Source of the DNA: Sodalis endosymbiont of Henestaris halophilus
GTDB lineage: Bacteria; Pseudomonadota; Gammaproteobacteria; Enterobacterales; Enterobacteriaceae
DNA length: 64,000 bases
NCBI RefSeq assembly: GCF_900161835.1
Contig: NZ_LT897836.1
Location: 310,001 to 374,000, forward strand
Reading direction: 5' to 3'
Shown here: positions 47,131 to 58,408 of the stretch, one piece after another
Numbering within the stretch: position 1 is the first letter of the stretch
Layout: every line of letters begins with the position of its first letter
Program-made: the position numbers and the translations under genes
The notes under the pieces: model-generated
Told to the model about the DNA's origin: nothing
Database searches by the model: none
What the model saw: only the letters and a program-made list of their open reading frames with translations

Positions 47131-49254
47131 ATGAAACAAACTAGCAACGTCACTATGGCGTAGTTTTTATATTCTAAGCACCATAGTTTCGCAATGATGG
47201 ACATCATTGTAGCACACAGCACGAATAGTAAACATAGGATACATATGATAACACATTAACATAGAAATCTTAGTGAAGGTGATTAGTAAAATACTTTTTT
47301 AAGATCGTCAAGATCTGCGTTATTAGCAATACGCTAATCTAGCGAAAGACGACTGTCTGCGATATAAGTAGAACTAAAATGCGTATATAAAACCAAAAGC
47401 GAGCAATAATCACTATTGATAATATATTGTTCACTGTAATCTAGAAAGTATATACAGTACAAGCAAGCTAGTTAATTAGTTATATCTCTATCAAATAAGC
47501 AGAATATGTTTTGCAAATAGATGCAAATAACATATCATTTTAAATGAAGTTATAATTATTAATTATCACTTAGAATTAAGATTCTAAATCCTCCTCTTAG
47601 GACTATCAGTGGTATGCTCGCTGTACTAGCGTATATATAATATAATTAATAAACTTTATTAAGTTAAACAACTCAAAAAAAGATAATATCCGTTAATTAA
47701 TCTTAACAATTATACTCTAACGGCAACGGATAACGTATGACGCCATAACTTCCATGTTTATTTTTTTGTAAAAATCAAAAATAACTGCATTTATTTTAAC
47801 AAAGTTGTTTAATTGAGTCTAAATAATAATAACTTAATAAATAAAAACAAGTTTAATGTATTTGATGATTGATCATTTTAATAATATATAATAAGAATTA
47901 TTAATTGTGGTCGTATGAAATACGTTGTCTGCTAGACAACAGGTTGCCTGGTAACATGATGTGCACTATTTGTGCTACCTATGAGAGCGCAATATATACG
48001 TGCACAGCAGCTAGGCTGTTAATACCAGCACTAACCATTTTCTGTCAGACACCTACCTGTGGTTGTGGGGATAACATCAATTATGCAATATGCGATAGCC
48101 ATGATGAAGGCAGATAATGCCAAATTTAGTTTGGCAAGACTACAAATGTTGACATTTGCTGTGTACCCCCCAAGATCTTTACATCGATATTTTACATGTT
48201 AGTAACACTACCGGCAGATATTAATATCACGATTAATACTTGATTTTTAAGAACTTAAATGTTTACGCTAGCATTGCGTTGTGTGTATTTACAATGCTGT
48301 AAATGAAAACGAATACTTAAAGTAAGTATCAACAACCCATAGTTGCTTGCACTAACGTTACCCCTCAGCTGTTAAATTTTTTTTCACACCATAAGCGAGA
48401 ACTAGCAATTCCTTTGTTAAGGATGTTCCCGCGCTTTATATACACTTTGCTAGTACGTTGATTAGTCTGTTCACTTATGTTATTAGAGTTAATTTAACAT
48501 AGACTTATTCTGCGTTACATTAAGAAGAATGCTATTTTACTTTTTAAAGAAAATAAAGATTACGATATCGTTCATTATCTTTAAACTTAACTGTTGAATC
48601 ATCAATAAAAATGCTCAAAACATGCTAGCTGGTCTGGTTATTGCTAGAGTGCTTTCTCTGTCTAAGTTTATCTATTAAATTCAATGGTGCGTGCATATAA
48701 AATAAAAAAAATATAATACGCGTGTCTGATTTTGTGTCGATCTCACGGCCGCAAAGAAATTTCTATTTATTTTTCCTTAAATAACATCTGCATTACGCAA
48801 TATTCATAGGTTATTTCAGGGTCAATAAACGAGCTAGAGATAACTTTTTATTTTATACTAAGTTCTTGATACGGATACCGGTTCTGCTAAAAACGCGACG
48901 AGGAGTAAAATCAGGCTACTGTAAACTATTATGATGAAATCATAAGTATGTCTGGGAGTAATAGTACATAAAACTAGGAGAATAAAAATCGTGATGTCAG
49001 CGCATTTGAGACAATAAAGCATTATGCAATGATTACATTTTAGAGGAGCATACGGAAATTTTAGGTAATGACAGTGGAAAGCAATCTGTCATTCGGGACA
49101 GAAAATCAAATATATTTATTTGCCGAAAATAATAATGCAGCAGCCGCGGCTGTGCTAGGCAGTTCTTTGCCACATGTGTTTATCACTACTACAAATATGC
49201 ACATATATATTATTTTATGACATAATTAAATGAATGAAAGACAGCAATCAGATA
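47131..49254. other. Eroded cyoB-cyoC span
   Basis: By operon order cyoB and cyoC should lie here, but the space (2.1 kb) is too short for both and I find none of their haem/copper ligand motifs. An open frame at 47905-48117 resembles nothing I know. Otherwise AT-rich. Confidence 0.4.
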
Positions 49255-49345
49255 AATATAAATCGTATCATCTTTTCGCTTTTATGGTTGCTGAATAATT
49301 TTTGATCTGGCTGATATTTAATTGTGATTAAATGCTTAATATCTG
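49255..49345 (+). pseudogene. cyoD: Possible cyoD tail
   Basis: A short stretch reads LFAFMVAE then FLIWLIFNCD (family AFVFTVLII and SIWIMWNLNYN), at the place expected for the end of the oxidase subunit IV gene, directly before cyoE. Similarity is short; position carries much of the weight. Confidence 0.45.
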
Positions 49346-49394
49346 AAAGAAATAAATGACATGTAAAAATAAGTTTTGCTCTGGCAAGATCATA

Positions 49395-50022
49395 ACTATT
49401 ACCCCAGGCAATATTTGGTTCTTCCAGCAGGCTAAGAAAATTGTGGTAAGGTTGCTGTTCTCAATAGGGACTTCCGTAAAAATTATTGGTAGCATATTTC
49501 ATCTATCATCACAATGTTAGTATAGGTTAATTGATCAATAAATAATCAAGTTATTAAATTTTTATTCGTCGCGTAAAATACCTGAGTAAAATATGCGCTT
49601 GTTTTATCCTAGTTGCTCCGATTTATCATTTGTAGCTGCTGCACAGTGATATTATATCTATAACTTTGTCTGGGTTTGCTGCCATGATTTTAATATTACG
49701 TCTATAAATACCAGGCCATCGTTTTATAAAATGTTAGTTATTCATGAGCTATATTTTGTGTGATTTATGGTCATTTTATATCTAGTTTTATCTCATAGAT
49801 TTTCTTGGCACTTAAATTATATCAGCTAGCAATATTACAATGCTTATATGCGTACCACTTAGCTTAGCTTATGCGGTATTAAATACGATTCATTATTTGC
49901 GGATTATTCTAATAATCTCAACGTGCATAATTTGGATGCCACAATGCCCTTATCTACCTATTTTACAGATCTACGCATTTTTACTAATTTTAACAGATGT
50001 TTTAAAACAATTTTGTATTTGA
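49395..50022 (+). pseudogene. cyoE: cyoE remnant (haem O synthase)
   Basis: CyoE farnesylates haem B to haem O for cytochrome bo3. The start region reads TITPGNIWF (family VTKPGIIFGN). The clearest part is the open stretch 49840-50022: PLSLAYAVLNTIHYLRIIL, then IIWMPQCPYLPILQIY, against family PVIGYCAVTGEFDSGAAIL and LWQMPHSYAIAIFRF, with the conserved Gln of WQMP lost. The span is about right for the N-terminal two thirds of the gene. Multi-frame and broken. Confidence 0.65.
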
Positions 50023-53000
50023 TATACAATACTCTTCTCTTTATCTATTTGTTACATTTTCCTTGATATTAATACTAAAGATATACTCTGCGATCTTTAG
50101 TGCTAAATGCAAATAGCGAAGTACGACAAATATTTTACATGTATTCTCTTATTGTGTAAGAGACATAATAATTATAAAAGCATAGTGTAATTTCATTACC
50201 TAACAAAGTCAATTTTTGGGGTGTTCAGTACTACCACAATATTAATCATCGTATAACTTCTTGATTTTAAGATACATTGTTATCTTAACGCATATAAAAA
50301 CTTTATTTCCGCTACCACCCGTATGAAAATACTGTGATGTATAGTATTTAATACTATCTGATTAATAATGAGGTAACATTGGGTTAAGCAAATATGTTAG
50401 TGAACAAACATTTTATCCGGACGAGCATCTATTACATAGATATTTATATTATTATATGTAATAGGTTATTGCAATTAAGGTATTACCTTATTATTTATTA
50501 TTACACGTGCTTTAATATGTAAAGTTACCTCTTATAAAAGATAAGAGGTGAAAGCAACATATAACTTTAAACATAAAACCAAATTTTTGATAAGTAAAAT
50601 GGCATAATTTATGCTCGTTTTTTCGCGATGTATTTATTTACTGCAAAGATAATCTTTATCTCTTTTATAGTTATTATTCACTTTAATGCATTAACGTCAA
50701 GAAACTTTTTTCTTTAATCATTCGTGTATTTATTATTTTATTTTAAATAAACATTATTTGCTATTAAGTAAGAAAACTAAATACAATCATTTAATTCAAG
50801 CTGCTTTAAATATATTTACTTTAGCAACCAAAGACCATAAGTAAGATTATTGATTTAAAATCAGAATTACTCTTAGTGTATCATCCTAAAATTCTTACTT
50901 ACTTAACAGTATATTTACTTACTATATTATTTATTAATATCTAGCATTCAGGTAGTTGTTATAAATATTAAAGTTTTCTGAATGTTTATTCATTTTTTGT
51001 CATTAGATATAAATTATTTTAACGCTTATTATAAAAGATCAAAGATATTATTTATAGCATTAATATTTTTTGCTATGTATATTCATGTAATTTATCATCA
51101 GTTGTGGTTTCATATTAATCGAGAGTGCAATTAGGGACACAAATATTTTGTACCTATAACAATGTTAATGTAGATCTTATGTAAGTATTTTATCATTTAC
51201 TTTTAAAAAACTGAGTAAATATATTTGCTATGATACACTTAAGTATGTGAGTTTACATTAAACTAACAACCAAATTAAGGTATTATTGTGCACCTTAGTT
51301 AATGTAGTAGTAATTTACTGACTAATTTAGATTTATAGTAGGTTAGTTGTTTTTATTTACATTGAAATTAATTATTTGTAATTAAAGTTATAAGAGTTAG
51401 CTATTCAGTCATAATTTGCTAGATAAATTTTCTTAAACGATAAGTAAAACGTTACAAAATGTCATTTTATTCGAAAGTATTGTATTTATGATTACTAAAA
51501 TACAAGTTTAACAATTTAAAATATAAAATTAAATACTAAATATTACAAAGATCTTGATGTGAACTTCAATTAGTACTTCTTATTGATGCAATGAATTTAG
51601 AGCTTAATACCTATTCGTATGAATGTGCCATGTTTTGATATTTATCGCAGTATTTATTAGACTCATCTATTACCTTGTTTCTAAGTTTGATATCTAGCGC
51701 ATCATTAAAAGTTATTTTGTAGACAATATAGCATATTTTATTATCGTATTTCCTAACAATATAAAAATTGCATTTATCGTAAATTAATTTAACGTAGTCA
51801 AATAGATTGTTTGAATGGCATGCCAAAGCATAAAAAGCCATTTGTATTCAGTAGCAAAGATATGCCTTATAAAGGCAAAACATAAGTATGAGGTATACTT
51901 GAATGCATCATACTATTAACTGTTAGTGATTAGTAAAACTGCTTAGATGAATCTAATATTGCAGCATCACTTAGATTAAGACTTAAAGCGTTAAGCCTAT
52001 CTAACGAGATTTTTAAATTTATATGCTCGTAGAAATACTAATCGATATAGATATCACTGACGCTAATTCTAGATTTTAGCCGTTAAAGATCTGCAAGGTT
52101 TTCTTGAGATGTATGTGATTAACTTGCTAGTTGCTACCACAAGGAAAAATGCTATAGCAATAACGCAAAGCACCACGAACGTGGCATGCTGTATGCATAA
52201 TCTCACATCGGTGGCACATAGTTGAAGAGTTTTGAATGCAAGAGCCTTGCAAATCGATTTATAATTAAAAATTAAGATGTTTAACATGCAAACTTGTATA
52301 CTTGATAAAGTAATTTTGCTGGGGCTTACATTTTTGAAAAAAAAACATGAATAAATTTAGATCAAGTTAATTAGCTAAATGCATGAACAGAGCTGATCAC
52401 CACCTTAACATTGACTAATAATAAAGCAGATATTATAAATTTTTTAAATCGCTCATCTCGTTATTCTCATGATCATATGTAATCTTAGTTTTAAAGTAAT
52501 ATAAGAGCAAAAATGTCATTAGCAATTTAATAGTGATTGCGTTAAGAGTAGAAATATAAAGTAAAAATCTACTTCGTGGAAAATATTTCTCTATTTTGTA
52601 TTTATATTGTTAAGGTATCAAAGGTAATATACTAAAGGTAAAATAAATACAGTGAGTTGCGCATATTAATAAGTGCAAATTATGATTAACTAATTAAAAA
52701 TTATTATTTTATTTGTTTGTTATATCTGTTATTGTTAAGGAACAAGTAACGTAGTAGTACTTGCTCCTCATTAGTCTAATCGTTTCATTTTTTGCTGAAT
52801 CAGCATGCGATGCAATGAGAGAACAATCTGAGGTTTCCTTTTTTATTTAACGTTGTTACCTGAGGTACAACGTTACGGATAGCTGTAGTTAAGGATTATA
52901 GATTAACATACAGAAAGTATCATTTAAGAATCTATAAATACTCCATCTCTAATTTAGAAGATGCAAGAGAGAATTTTACATTTCTTTATGTAGTTAAGTA

Positions 53001-53043
53001 AGTTTGAGGAACACTATAATTATCATGTATGACTATAGTTAGT
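50023..53043. other. 3 kb extremely AT-rich stretch
   Basis: No recognisable gene. acrA/acrB would lie left of tomB in E. coli; no trace seen. One open frame is described separately (51611-51841). Confidence 0.5.
51611..51841 (-). CDS. Unrecognised 76-codon open frame
   Basis: I do not recognise this protein. It is rich in Tyr, Lys, Asn and Asp with four Cys, has no clear membrane segment or signal peptide, and ends KYCDKYQNMAHSYE. The bases before the ATG show no ribosome site. In such AT-rich DNA an open frame of this length is uncommon but can be chance, and the residue bias is what random AT-rich sequence would give. It could be chance or a fragment of a lost gene. Confidence 0.2.
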   Translation of the reverse strand: MAFYALACHSNNLFDYVKLIYDKCNFYIVRKYDNKICYIVYKITFNDALDIKLRNKVIDESNKYCDKYQNMAHSYE

Positions 53044-53420
53044 ATGAATGAATATTCACCATGCTTAATGATATTGCGCATGTAAAATACCCATGTAACA
53101 ATTATTCATTATTGGATGATATCAAATTTAAGTAATAGTCATTATGATTATTTAATGATCTTTATTGCGTTGTTAATTCATTGCGTAATAAATTAATTAA
53201 GCATATGACGATAAATATTGTCTTCTTCATGTTTATAAGTAAAGTGAATTTACTAATTTAGCTTTAACTTTTTATAGAGTACTTAAATTCTGTTTAATAA
53301 AGCAGTAACCTTAATAATTATGAAATCTAGTGCTGGTGTTGCATTTTTATGCTTTTACTAGTCATGATGTTGAAAACCAAAGTTTTGGGTAACTTAATAA
53401 AATAAACTCACTACCAGCAA
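53044..53420 (+). pseudogene. tomB: tomB remnant (Hha antitoxin)
   Basis: TomB (YbaJ) lies just upstream of hha and counters Hha toxicity in E. coli. The ancestral start at 53044 reads MNEYSP, then after a frame change NDIAHVKYPCNNYSLLDD (family MDEYSPKRHDIAQLKFLC and so on), stops, and further on INSLRNKLIKHMT (family INLQLNELIEHIA) with more stops. The gene is dead while hha, immediately after it, is intact. Confidence 0.82.
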
Positions 53421-53443
53421 ATTTACTGTGCAAGAGGTAAAAA

Positions 53444-53647
53444 ATGAAAAAGATTGACTATTTAATGCGTTTAAGGAAGTGTTTGACACTAAAAACCCTT
53501 GAGCGTGTAATTGAAAAAAATAAATATGAGCTGTCTGATGATGAACTTGAGATATTCAATTCTGCGGCCGATCATCGCCTGGCAGAACTTACCATGAACA
53601 AGCTGTACGATAAAGTGCCGGTTTCTGTCTGGAAACATGTACGATAA
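53444..53647 (+). CDS. hha: Hha/YmoA-family nucleoid modulator
   Basis: Hha/YmoA is a small all-helical protein that binds H-NS (or StpA) and modulates silencing of horizontally acquired and temperature- or osmolarity-responsive genes; with TomB it forms a toxin-antitoxin pair. The 67 residues equal YmoA in length (E. coli Hha 72). [26 protein letters not shown] and [19 protein letters not shown] are nearly unchanged. Cys13 corresponds to Hha Cys18, the residue oxidised with TomB. A good ribosome site (AGAGG) precedes ATG 53444. It is a short, strongly conserved gene isolated in kilobases of junk, so it is under selection. Its antitoxin gene upstream is a pseudogene. Confidence 0.95.
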   Translation: MKKIDYLMRLRKCLTLKTLERVIEKNKYELSDDELEIFNSAADHRLAELTMNKLYDKVPVSVWKHVR

Positions 53648-54044
53648 ATTAATTGCTATAAACATAATATTGGTGTTTAATGAGTCTAAATTTAATACGT
53701 TACCTTTACTGCCAGTGTCAAGGTACTATTGTTTGCTCGCTGTTAAGCGATTGCTCTTGTTAATGTTATTAACGTTAGGTTAATTTCATGTTATTAGGTA
53801 GTAATATTCAAGTTGTCATTTTGCAATTTTTCCCAGCCTAGTGGCTAATTTTGATACATAGCGTGTGCTATTTAAGTTTTAAAATGTCCGGGACAGTATA
53901 TGCATGCACGTAATATGCGTGTTTAGAGTATTATCAATTAAGGAATATGCAAAAACACCGTGCTTTTTCTTTATTGAAAAGAAGCATAACGTTAGTGCGA
54001 CGGCGGGTCTTTTTATGAAGTGACAAAATAATAAGAGTAAAATA
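53648..54044. other. hha-ffs gap
   Basis: In E. coli maa and several yba/yla genes lie between hha and ffs; no remnant is readable here. Confidence 0.4.
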
Positions 54045-54158
54045 GGTGGAAACCCCTGGCCACGATATCTCGGTACACACATTACTTGCTACGGCTGCTT
54101 TCTTCCGAACCTGACCGAGTTTGCAAGATAGTGTTACTGAAGTAACCAGGGTCTCCAT
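54045..54158 (-). ncRNA. ffs: 4.5S RNA (signal recognition particle RNA)
   Basis: 4.5S RNA binds Ffh to form the signal recognition particle that targets inner-membrane proteins. On the minus strand the conserved Ffh-binding hairpin is present: CAGGTTCGGAAGAAAGCAGC (54094-54113), with the GGAA tetraloop and the symmetric internal loop bases; E. coli has CAGGTCCGGAAGGAAGCAGC. The ends pair (GGAGACCCTGG near 54156 with CCAGGGGTTTCC near 54048), giving the usual long hairpin of about 114 nt, the E. coli length. The order hha, ffs, mdlB, mdlA and their strands match E. coli. End positions are good to a few bases. I could not define a promoter. Confidence 0.95.
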
Positions 54159-55389
54159 AGACCTGATTGTCTAGAAAAGCAATGTGTTATTATTCATTAA
54201 AATTCAGATAATAACAAGTTAAATTTCGTGAAATATTTTATTTAATTTATTTAAAATAACACACAACTACTGTGGGTGGTAATTAGTTGCTAACTAAATG
54301 TAGTAAAATAATTTATAAGAAGAAATTTTACAGCAAAAGTAAAATATGCCGGATCTTTCTCATGAGAATTTTGGCGCAGTTATATCAAGTTATGGATGCT
54401 ATCTCCTATAAACTATTTAACACCTTAAGTGATAAAACACTTTTTACTATCATATTACACGCTGTGTAGCAAGTTCGTACAATATTAATCCGTTGCTGAA
54501 TAATGTCACAATTTACCTTACATATAACGATTTATTTTCATGTTATTTTTGCTAAAACTGAAATAGAATCACAAGCTTATGGTATTTCAAGCTTGTAGTC
54601 TATTTCAGTAAGATAATGTGCTTGTTTAACTTACTTGCCAACAAGTCGTTGGAAACGACTAACATGAAGCACTGCCGTTATAGTAAATACACAACACTAC
54701 GTGTAACAGGAAATATTGCGTAGGACAACTCATATAGCGTGAGGACTATAATGGCGTTTTTGTTACCAACAGAGATCTGGTAAGTTACTAGGATAAAAAA
54801 ATATTCACCTATGAGACGTATAGGTGTGATATTAGGTATGCGCTTTTACGTTGATGATTATTGTATAGAATCATTAGATCATCCCTGCTACCCGAATACA
54901 TATTCGGGTAAGATTAAATGTTCAACCTAACACTTTTACACCTATTATGTTTTATGTATTGTACTATTTCTAATATTGCATGCAGTACCATAATATAAGC
55001 TACTTATTCATAATTTATAGGTATAGGATCAGTTTCAGATGCTTTAGCATCATAATATGATTGGTTTTATTTGTCCATCGTTAAAGTAAAATCGGTATTT
55101 TTAGCCCATTAAAAACAGGTAGAGCAGTTTTGCAAGGTAGACACCCCCAAATAGCACAATCAAACATTAAGGCACGATCGCCGTTATCGGCTCATCAGTG
55201 ATAATACATCCTTGTGCAAGTTATTTTGAAAGTACTTATGCCTGAGAGCTTCACTAACTCATAGTTGTGGGCTTTAGTTTGCGCTGACAAAGCGCACAAC
55301 TTTAATCAATAACCCGGGGTATTAAGTAGTGGCTCTTTTCATACTATATCACTGTTGATCATAAATCGTCTATTAAATATAGGTAGTGA
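54159..55389. other. ffs upstream gene-free stretch
   Basis: ybaY and tesB would lie here by E. coli order; no readable trace. Several small stems occur (for example AAGCTT-centred around 54573-54592) but none is a clear terminator. Confidence 0.4.
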
Positions 55390-55570
55390 TGACGAGTACT
55401 ATAACGTCACATGAATCCATTAATAGAAACAAACAGGCATAGCGATGACATGGATGCATTTAAGCATAATCACTCTTAGATTGCCGGCGATACCGATCAC
55501 AATACCATATGTCAGAGAGTAGTTGTAAGTCATCTACAACCCGCGCAGATTGGGGGGAGGTAAGTGATCT
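55390..55570 (-). pseudogene. amtB: Probable amtB remnant (ammonium channel)
   Basis: On the minus strand, IVIGIAGNLRVIMLK (family IIGVVAGLAGLWGVTMLK), then after a shift DSCDVIVLVI (family DPCDVFGVHG), fall in the order and spacing of AmtB near its C-terminal channel helices. The place, between ffs and mdlB, is that of amtB in E. coli. The pieces are short, so the call is tentative; glnK was not found. Confidence 0.5.
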
Positions 55571-56560
55571 CGGTTTGCATTAGCAGCATCGCAGTTCTTA
55601 TTTCTATAAAGGTATTATCTTTGTGCCTCAGTTAACTTAGAGTGACGCATTTATGGTTCAGAATAACAAAAAACGCATTGTTCAAGCAGTTGGCAAAATT
55701 ATTTCTTAATTTTATACATGTCATGTATAAATAGCGCATATCTTTAAAAGATTACTTTATTTATTTCTCCGGTGCTAATGCAAATAACCAGCTAACATTT
55801 TAGCAACAAAATCTTTTCGTCGCTGCTGTAGTTAGCATTAGGCAATTATGCTAATGAAATCTCATTATTTAGTCAAACTGAGCCTCTTAAATAGCAGATA
55901 TTCACTTCATTGTGGGCAAAAAACTTACATGTTATAAAGCCGGATAGGCGATAAAGATCTATATACCCTTATTACTTAATTATTTTACGTTAGTGATAGT
56001 GATCTCTTGAATGACTGTAAAATACTAGTACTTTACTTAAATCTTTTAATTAAAAATTTAATTATTATCCAGGTTATTAACTTCATACATTTCTTTCAAA
56101 AATTGAGTTGAGCTACTATCATCAATTAGGTCACGGTAAAGTATTTATCATCAATATTTTGATATAAAGATTGACTTGTTAGTAGGATTTGCTGTTAATA
56201 AATAACTTTCGGCAGATTGATTAAAAATCAAAACAGAAGATCACTCAACTCTATATGCACCAAATGAGTATCTCATTTTAAATAATATTGCATCTTATTA
56301 TCAATATGAAACATAAATGCTTATTTATCGTGCTTATCGCGATGAATTAGTATTTGTTCATTAATAGCAGTAAGCAAGATTTAGGCAAAGCGTAGTGTAC
56401 GATGTAGTATCAGTAATCTTCACAGCTGTTAACCAGTGATACAAAAATTACACAAGAATATAAAATCAAACGATCTTATCGGAAGAGGGTAAGCATCGGG
56501 AATGTTAACGCACCACGCTGGTAGGATGATAAATGGGAACAATGGTGTAGATAACTAGAG
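55571..56560. other. Gap downstream of mdlB
   Basis: Former amtB/glnK region, AT-rich, no readable gene. Confidence 0.4.
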
Positions 56561-56590
56561 AAAATACAAAATGGCCGTAAATACGACGGC
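56561..56590 (-). terminator. Possible mdlAB terminator
   Basis: 37 bp past the mdlB stop on the minus strand, GCCGT and ACGGC pair around CGTATTT, followed by CATTTTGTATTTT. A short stem with an interrupted U-rich tail. Confidence 0.45.
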
Positions 56591-56626
56591 TGGACAGAGG
56601 AATACTACCGTTCTAGAAATTAAAGT

Positions 56627-58405
56627 TTAACCAGATAACGCTTGAGGTACATCAGTGTACAGCGCTTTACCCGCTTGCTGTAACTGATACATCTGATAAT
56701 AGCGACCTCGCGCTTGTAAGAGAGTTGCATGCGTGCCTCGCTCAACTGCTTCACCCTGATTTAACACCAGGATTTGATCCGCCTCTATCACTGTCGATAG
56801 CCGGTGGGCAATGACTACTAGCGTTGTATTTTGCCGCACTGTTTGCAGTGCTCGAGCAATCGCTTGTTCGGTACCAGAATCAATGTTTGCTGTTGCTTCA
56901 TCAAGAAGCAATATCGCAGGCGCAGACACTAGCACTCGCGCTAGTGCTAACAATTGCTTTTGCCCAATCGACAAGGTGTTTCCTTGTTCACCTAGTTGAG
57001 TAAATATACCAGCTGGTAGCGAGCGTACTAGCGACGCTAGCTGCACTTCTTCAAGCGCTCGCCAGACTTGATGCTCGTTTATATTTCTTCCTAGGGTAAC
57101 GTTGCCATAGATCGTGTCAGCCATCACTACCGGATCTTGCTGCACCATTGCAACCCCTTGGCGCAAGACGCGGTGGCTAAGCGTTTCGATGGGTCTGCCG
57201 TCTAGCAACAGAGTTCCCTCGCTGACAGGGTAATAGCCCATTATCAGGTTGGCTAATGTGCTTTTTCCGCTACCGGTCTGACCAACCAAAGCTATAAAAC
57301 TTCTTTCCGGTGCTGTTAAAGAAATATGCCGGAGTACTGGCGAGCCGTGACGATAGGCAAAGTAGAGATTACGCAATTCGATGGCACCACCGCTAAGGGG
57401 AAGATCATCCATACCGTACTTCTGAGCTGGGCTATCTATTAGTTCAAAAATACGTTCACCCGCTACTGCCGCCTGCTGCATGATGGACTGCTGGGAGGTT
57501 AGTTCGATAAGGGGCTCGTTTAGCCTACCAAGGTAATTGATGAAGGCGTACAGTACTCCTACGCCGATTGTACCGCCAAGATTCAATCCAAATAACAACA
57601 ACATGCTGCATAATATCAGCGCAAACAACAAGCTAAGCAGTGGGCGCAGCAGATACCCTTCCAGCCGCAACGTTTCCATACGGGTTTGAAAGTGAGCATA
57701 ACTAGCTCTCTGTAGCTTGACTCCAAAACGCAGTTGTTGGCGGAATTGCTGAATTACCCCCATTCCATTGATAGCTTCGTTAAAACCATTATTTATGTCA
57801 GCGACATATGCACGCATACGCCGAACAATCGGCGTACTGTAATGCTGATAGAGCCACATTACTACTGTGATAAACGGAAACAGTACAAGCGAAACACAAG
57901 CTAACCGCCAGTTCAGCAAAAACATCGCCACTAGCATGGCACTGATTAACGTTATGCTTCGTATCATGGAAGCTACTACCGTGACGTATAAATCTTTCAC
58001 TACTTCGGTATCGTTAGTAACCCTGGATATAAGTTGTCCTATTGGCTGAGTATCGAATACGTTTAACGGCTGACGCAAAGCGGCATCCATTACTTCCGTT
58101 CGCATTTGTTGCACGATGTTTAACGCGGTACGGTTAAATAGCAATGCTTGATAATAGCGTAGCATAGCCGATAGTACCTGCAGTGCAAGGTAAATTACTA
58201 TTAGTTCGGTCACTCTCCAGAGTGATAAAATATTTTCAGGTAAAATATAATCAATAAAATAGCTTATCACTATTGGTCCAGCGACTTCCGTTGCTGCTAC
58301 AAGCCATAATATCATAGCAGCCATCATTAGCGACCTGCGGTAGGGACGGCTATAGGAAAGCAGACGCTTGAGGGTAAAATATAGGCTAGTCCAAGTATAG
58401 CACAT
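56627..58405 (-). CDS. mdlB: ABC exporter half-transporter MdlB
   Basis: MdlB is one half of a heterodimeric type IV ABC exporter; substrates are not established, though the pair is kept even in very reduced insect symbionts. It has 592 residues (E. coli 593). Six membrane helices lie in residues 25-310, including [15 protein letters not shown] and the coupling region QQFRQQ. The nucleotide-binding domain has Walker [10 protein letters not shown] at 375-383, Q-loop VQQDPV, signature LSIGQ at 478-482 (second Gly is Ile), Walker B ILLLDEA with catalytic E503, and H-loop IAHRLS. It begins 3 bp after the mdlA stop with an AGGAG ribosome site inside the end of mdlA, so the two are translated as one operon. 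Confidence 0.95.
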   Translation of the reverse strand: MCYTWTSLYFTLKRLLSYSRPYRRSLMMAAMILWLVAATEVAGPIVISYFIDYILPENILSLWRVTELIVIYLALQVLSAMLRYYQALLFNRTALNIVQQMRTEVMDAALRQPLNVFDTQPIGQLISRVTNDTEVVKDLYVTVVASMIRSITLISAMLVAMFLLNWRLACVSLVLFPFITVVMWLYQHYSTPIVRRMRAYVADINNGFNEAINGMGVIQQFRQQLRFGVKLQRASYAHFQTRMETLRLEGYLLRPLLSLLFALILCSMLLLFGLNLGGTIGVGVLYAFINYLGRLNEPLIELTSQQSIMQQAAVAGERIFELIDSPAQKYGMDDLPLSGGAIELRNLYFAYRHGSPVLRHISLTAPERSFIALVGQTGSGKSTLANLIMGYYPVSEGTLLLDGRPIETLSHRVLRQGVAMVQQDPVVMADTIYGNVTLGRNINEHQVWRALEEVQLASLVRSLPAGIFTQLGEQGNTLSIGQKQLLALARVLVSAPAILLLDEATANIDSGTEQAIARALQTVRQNTTLVVIAHRLSTVIEADQILVLNQGEAVERGTHATLLQARGRYYQMYQLQQAGKALYTDVPQALSG

Positions 58406-58408
58406 TGC

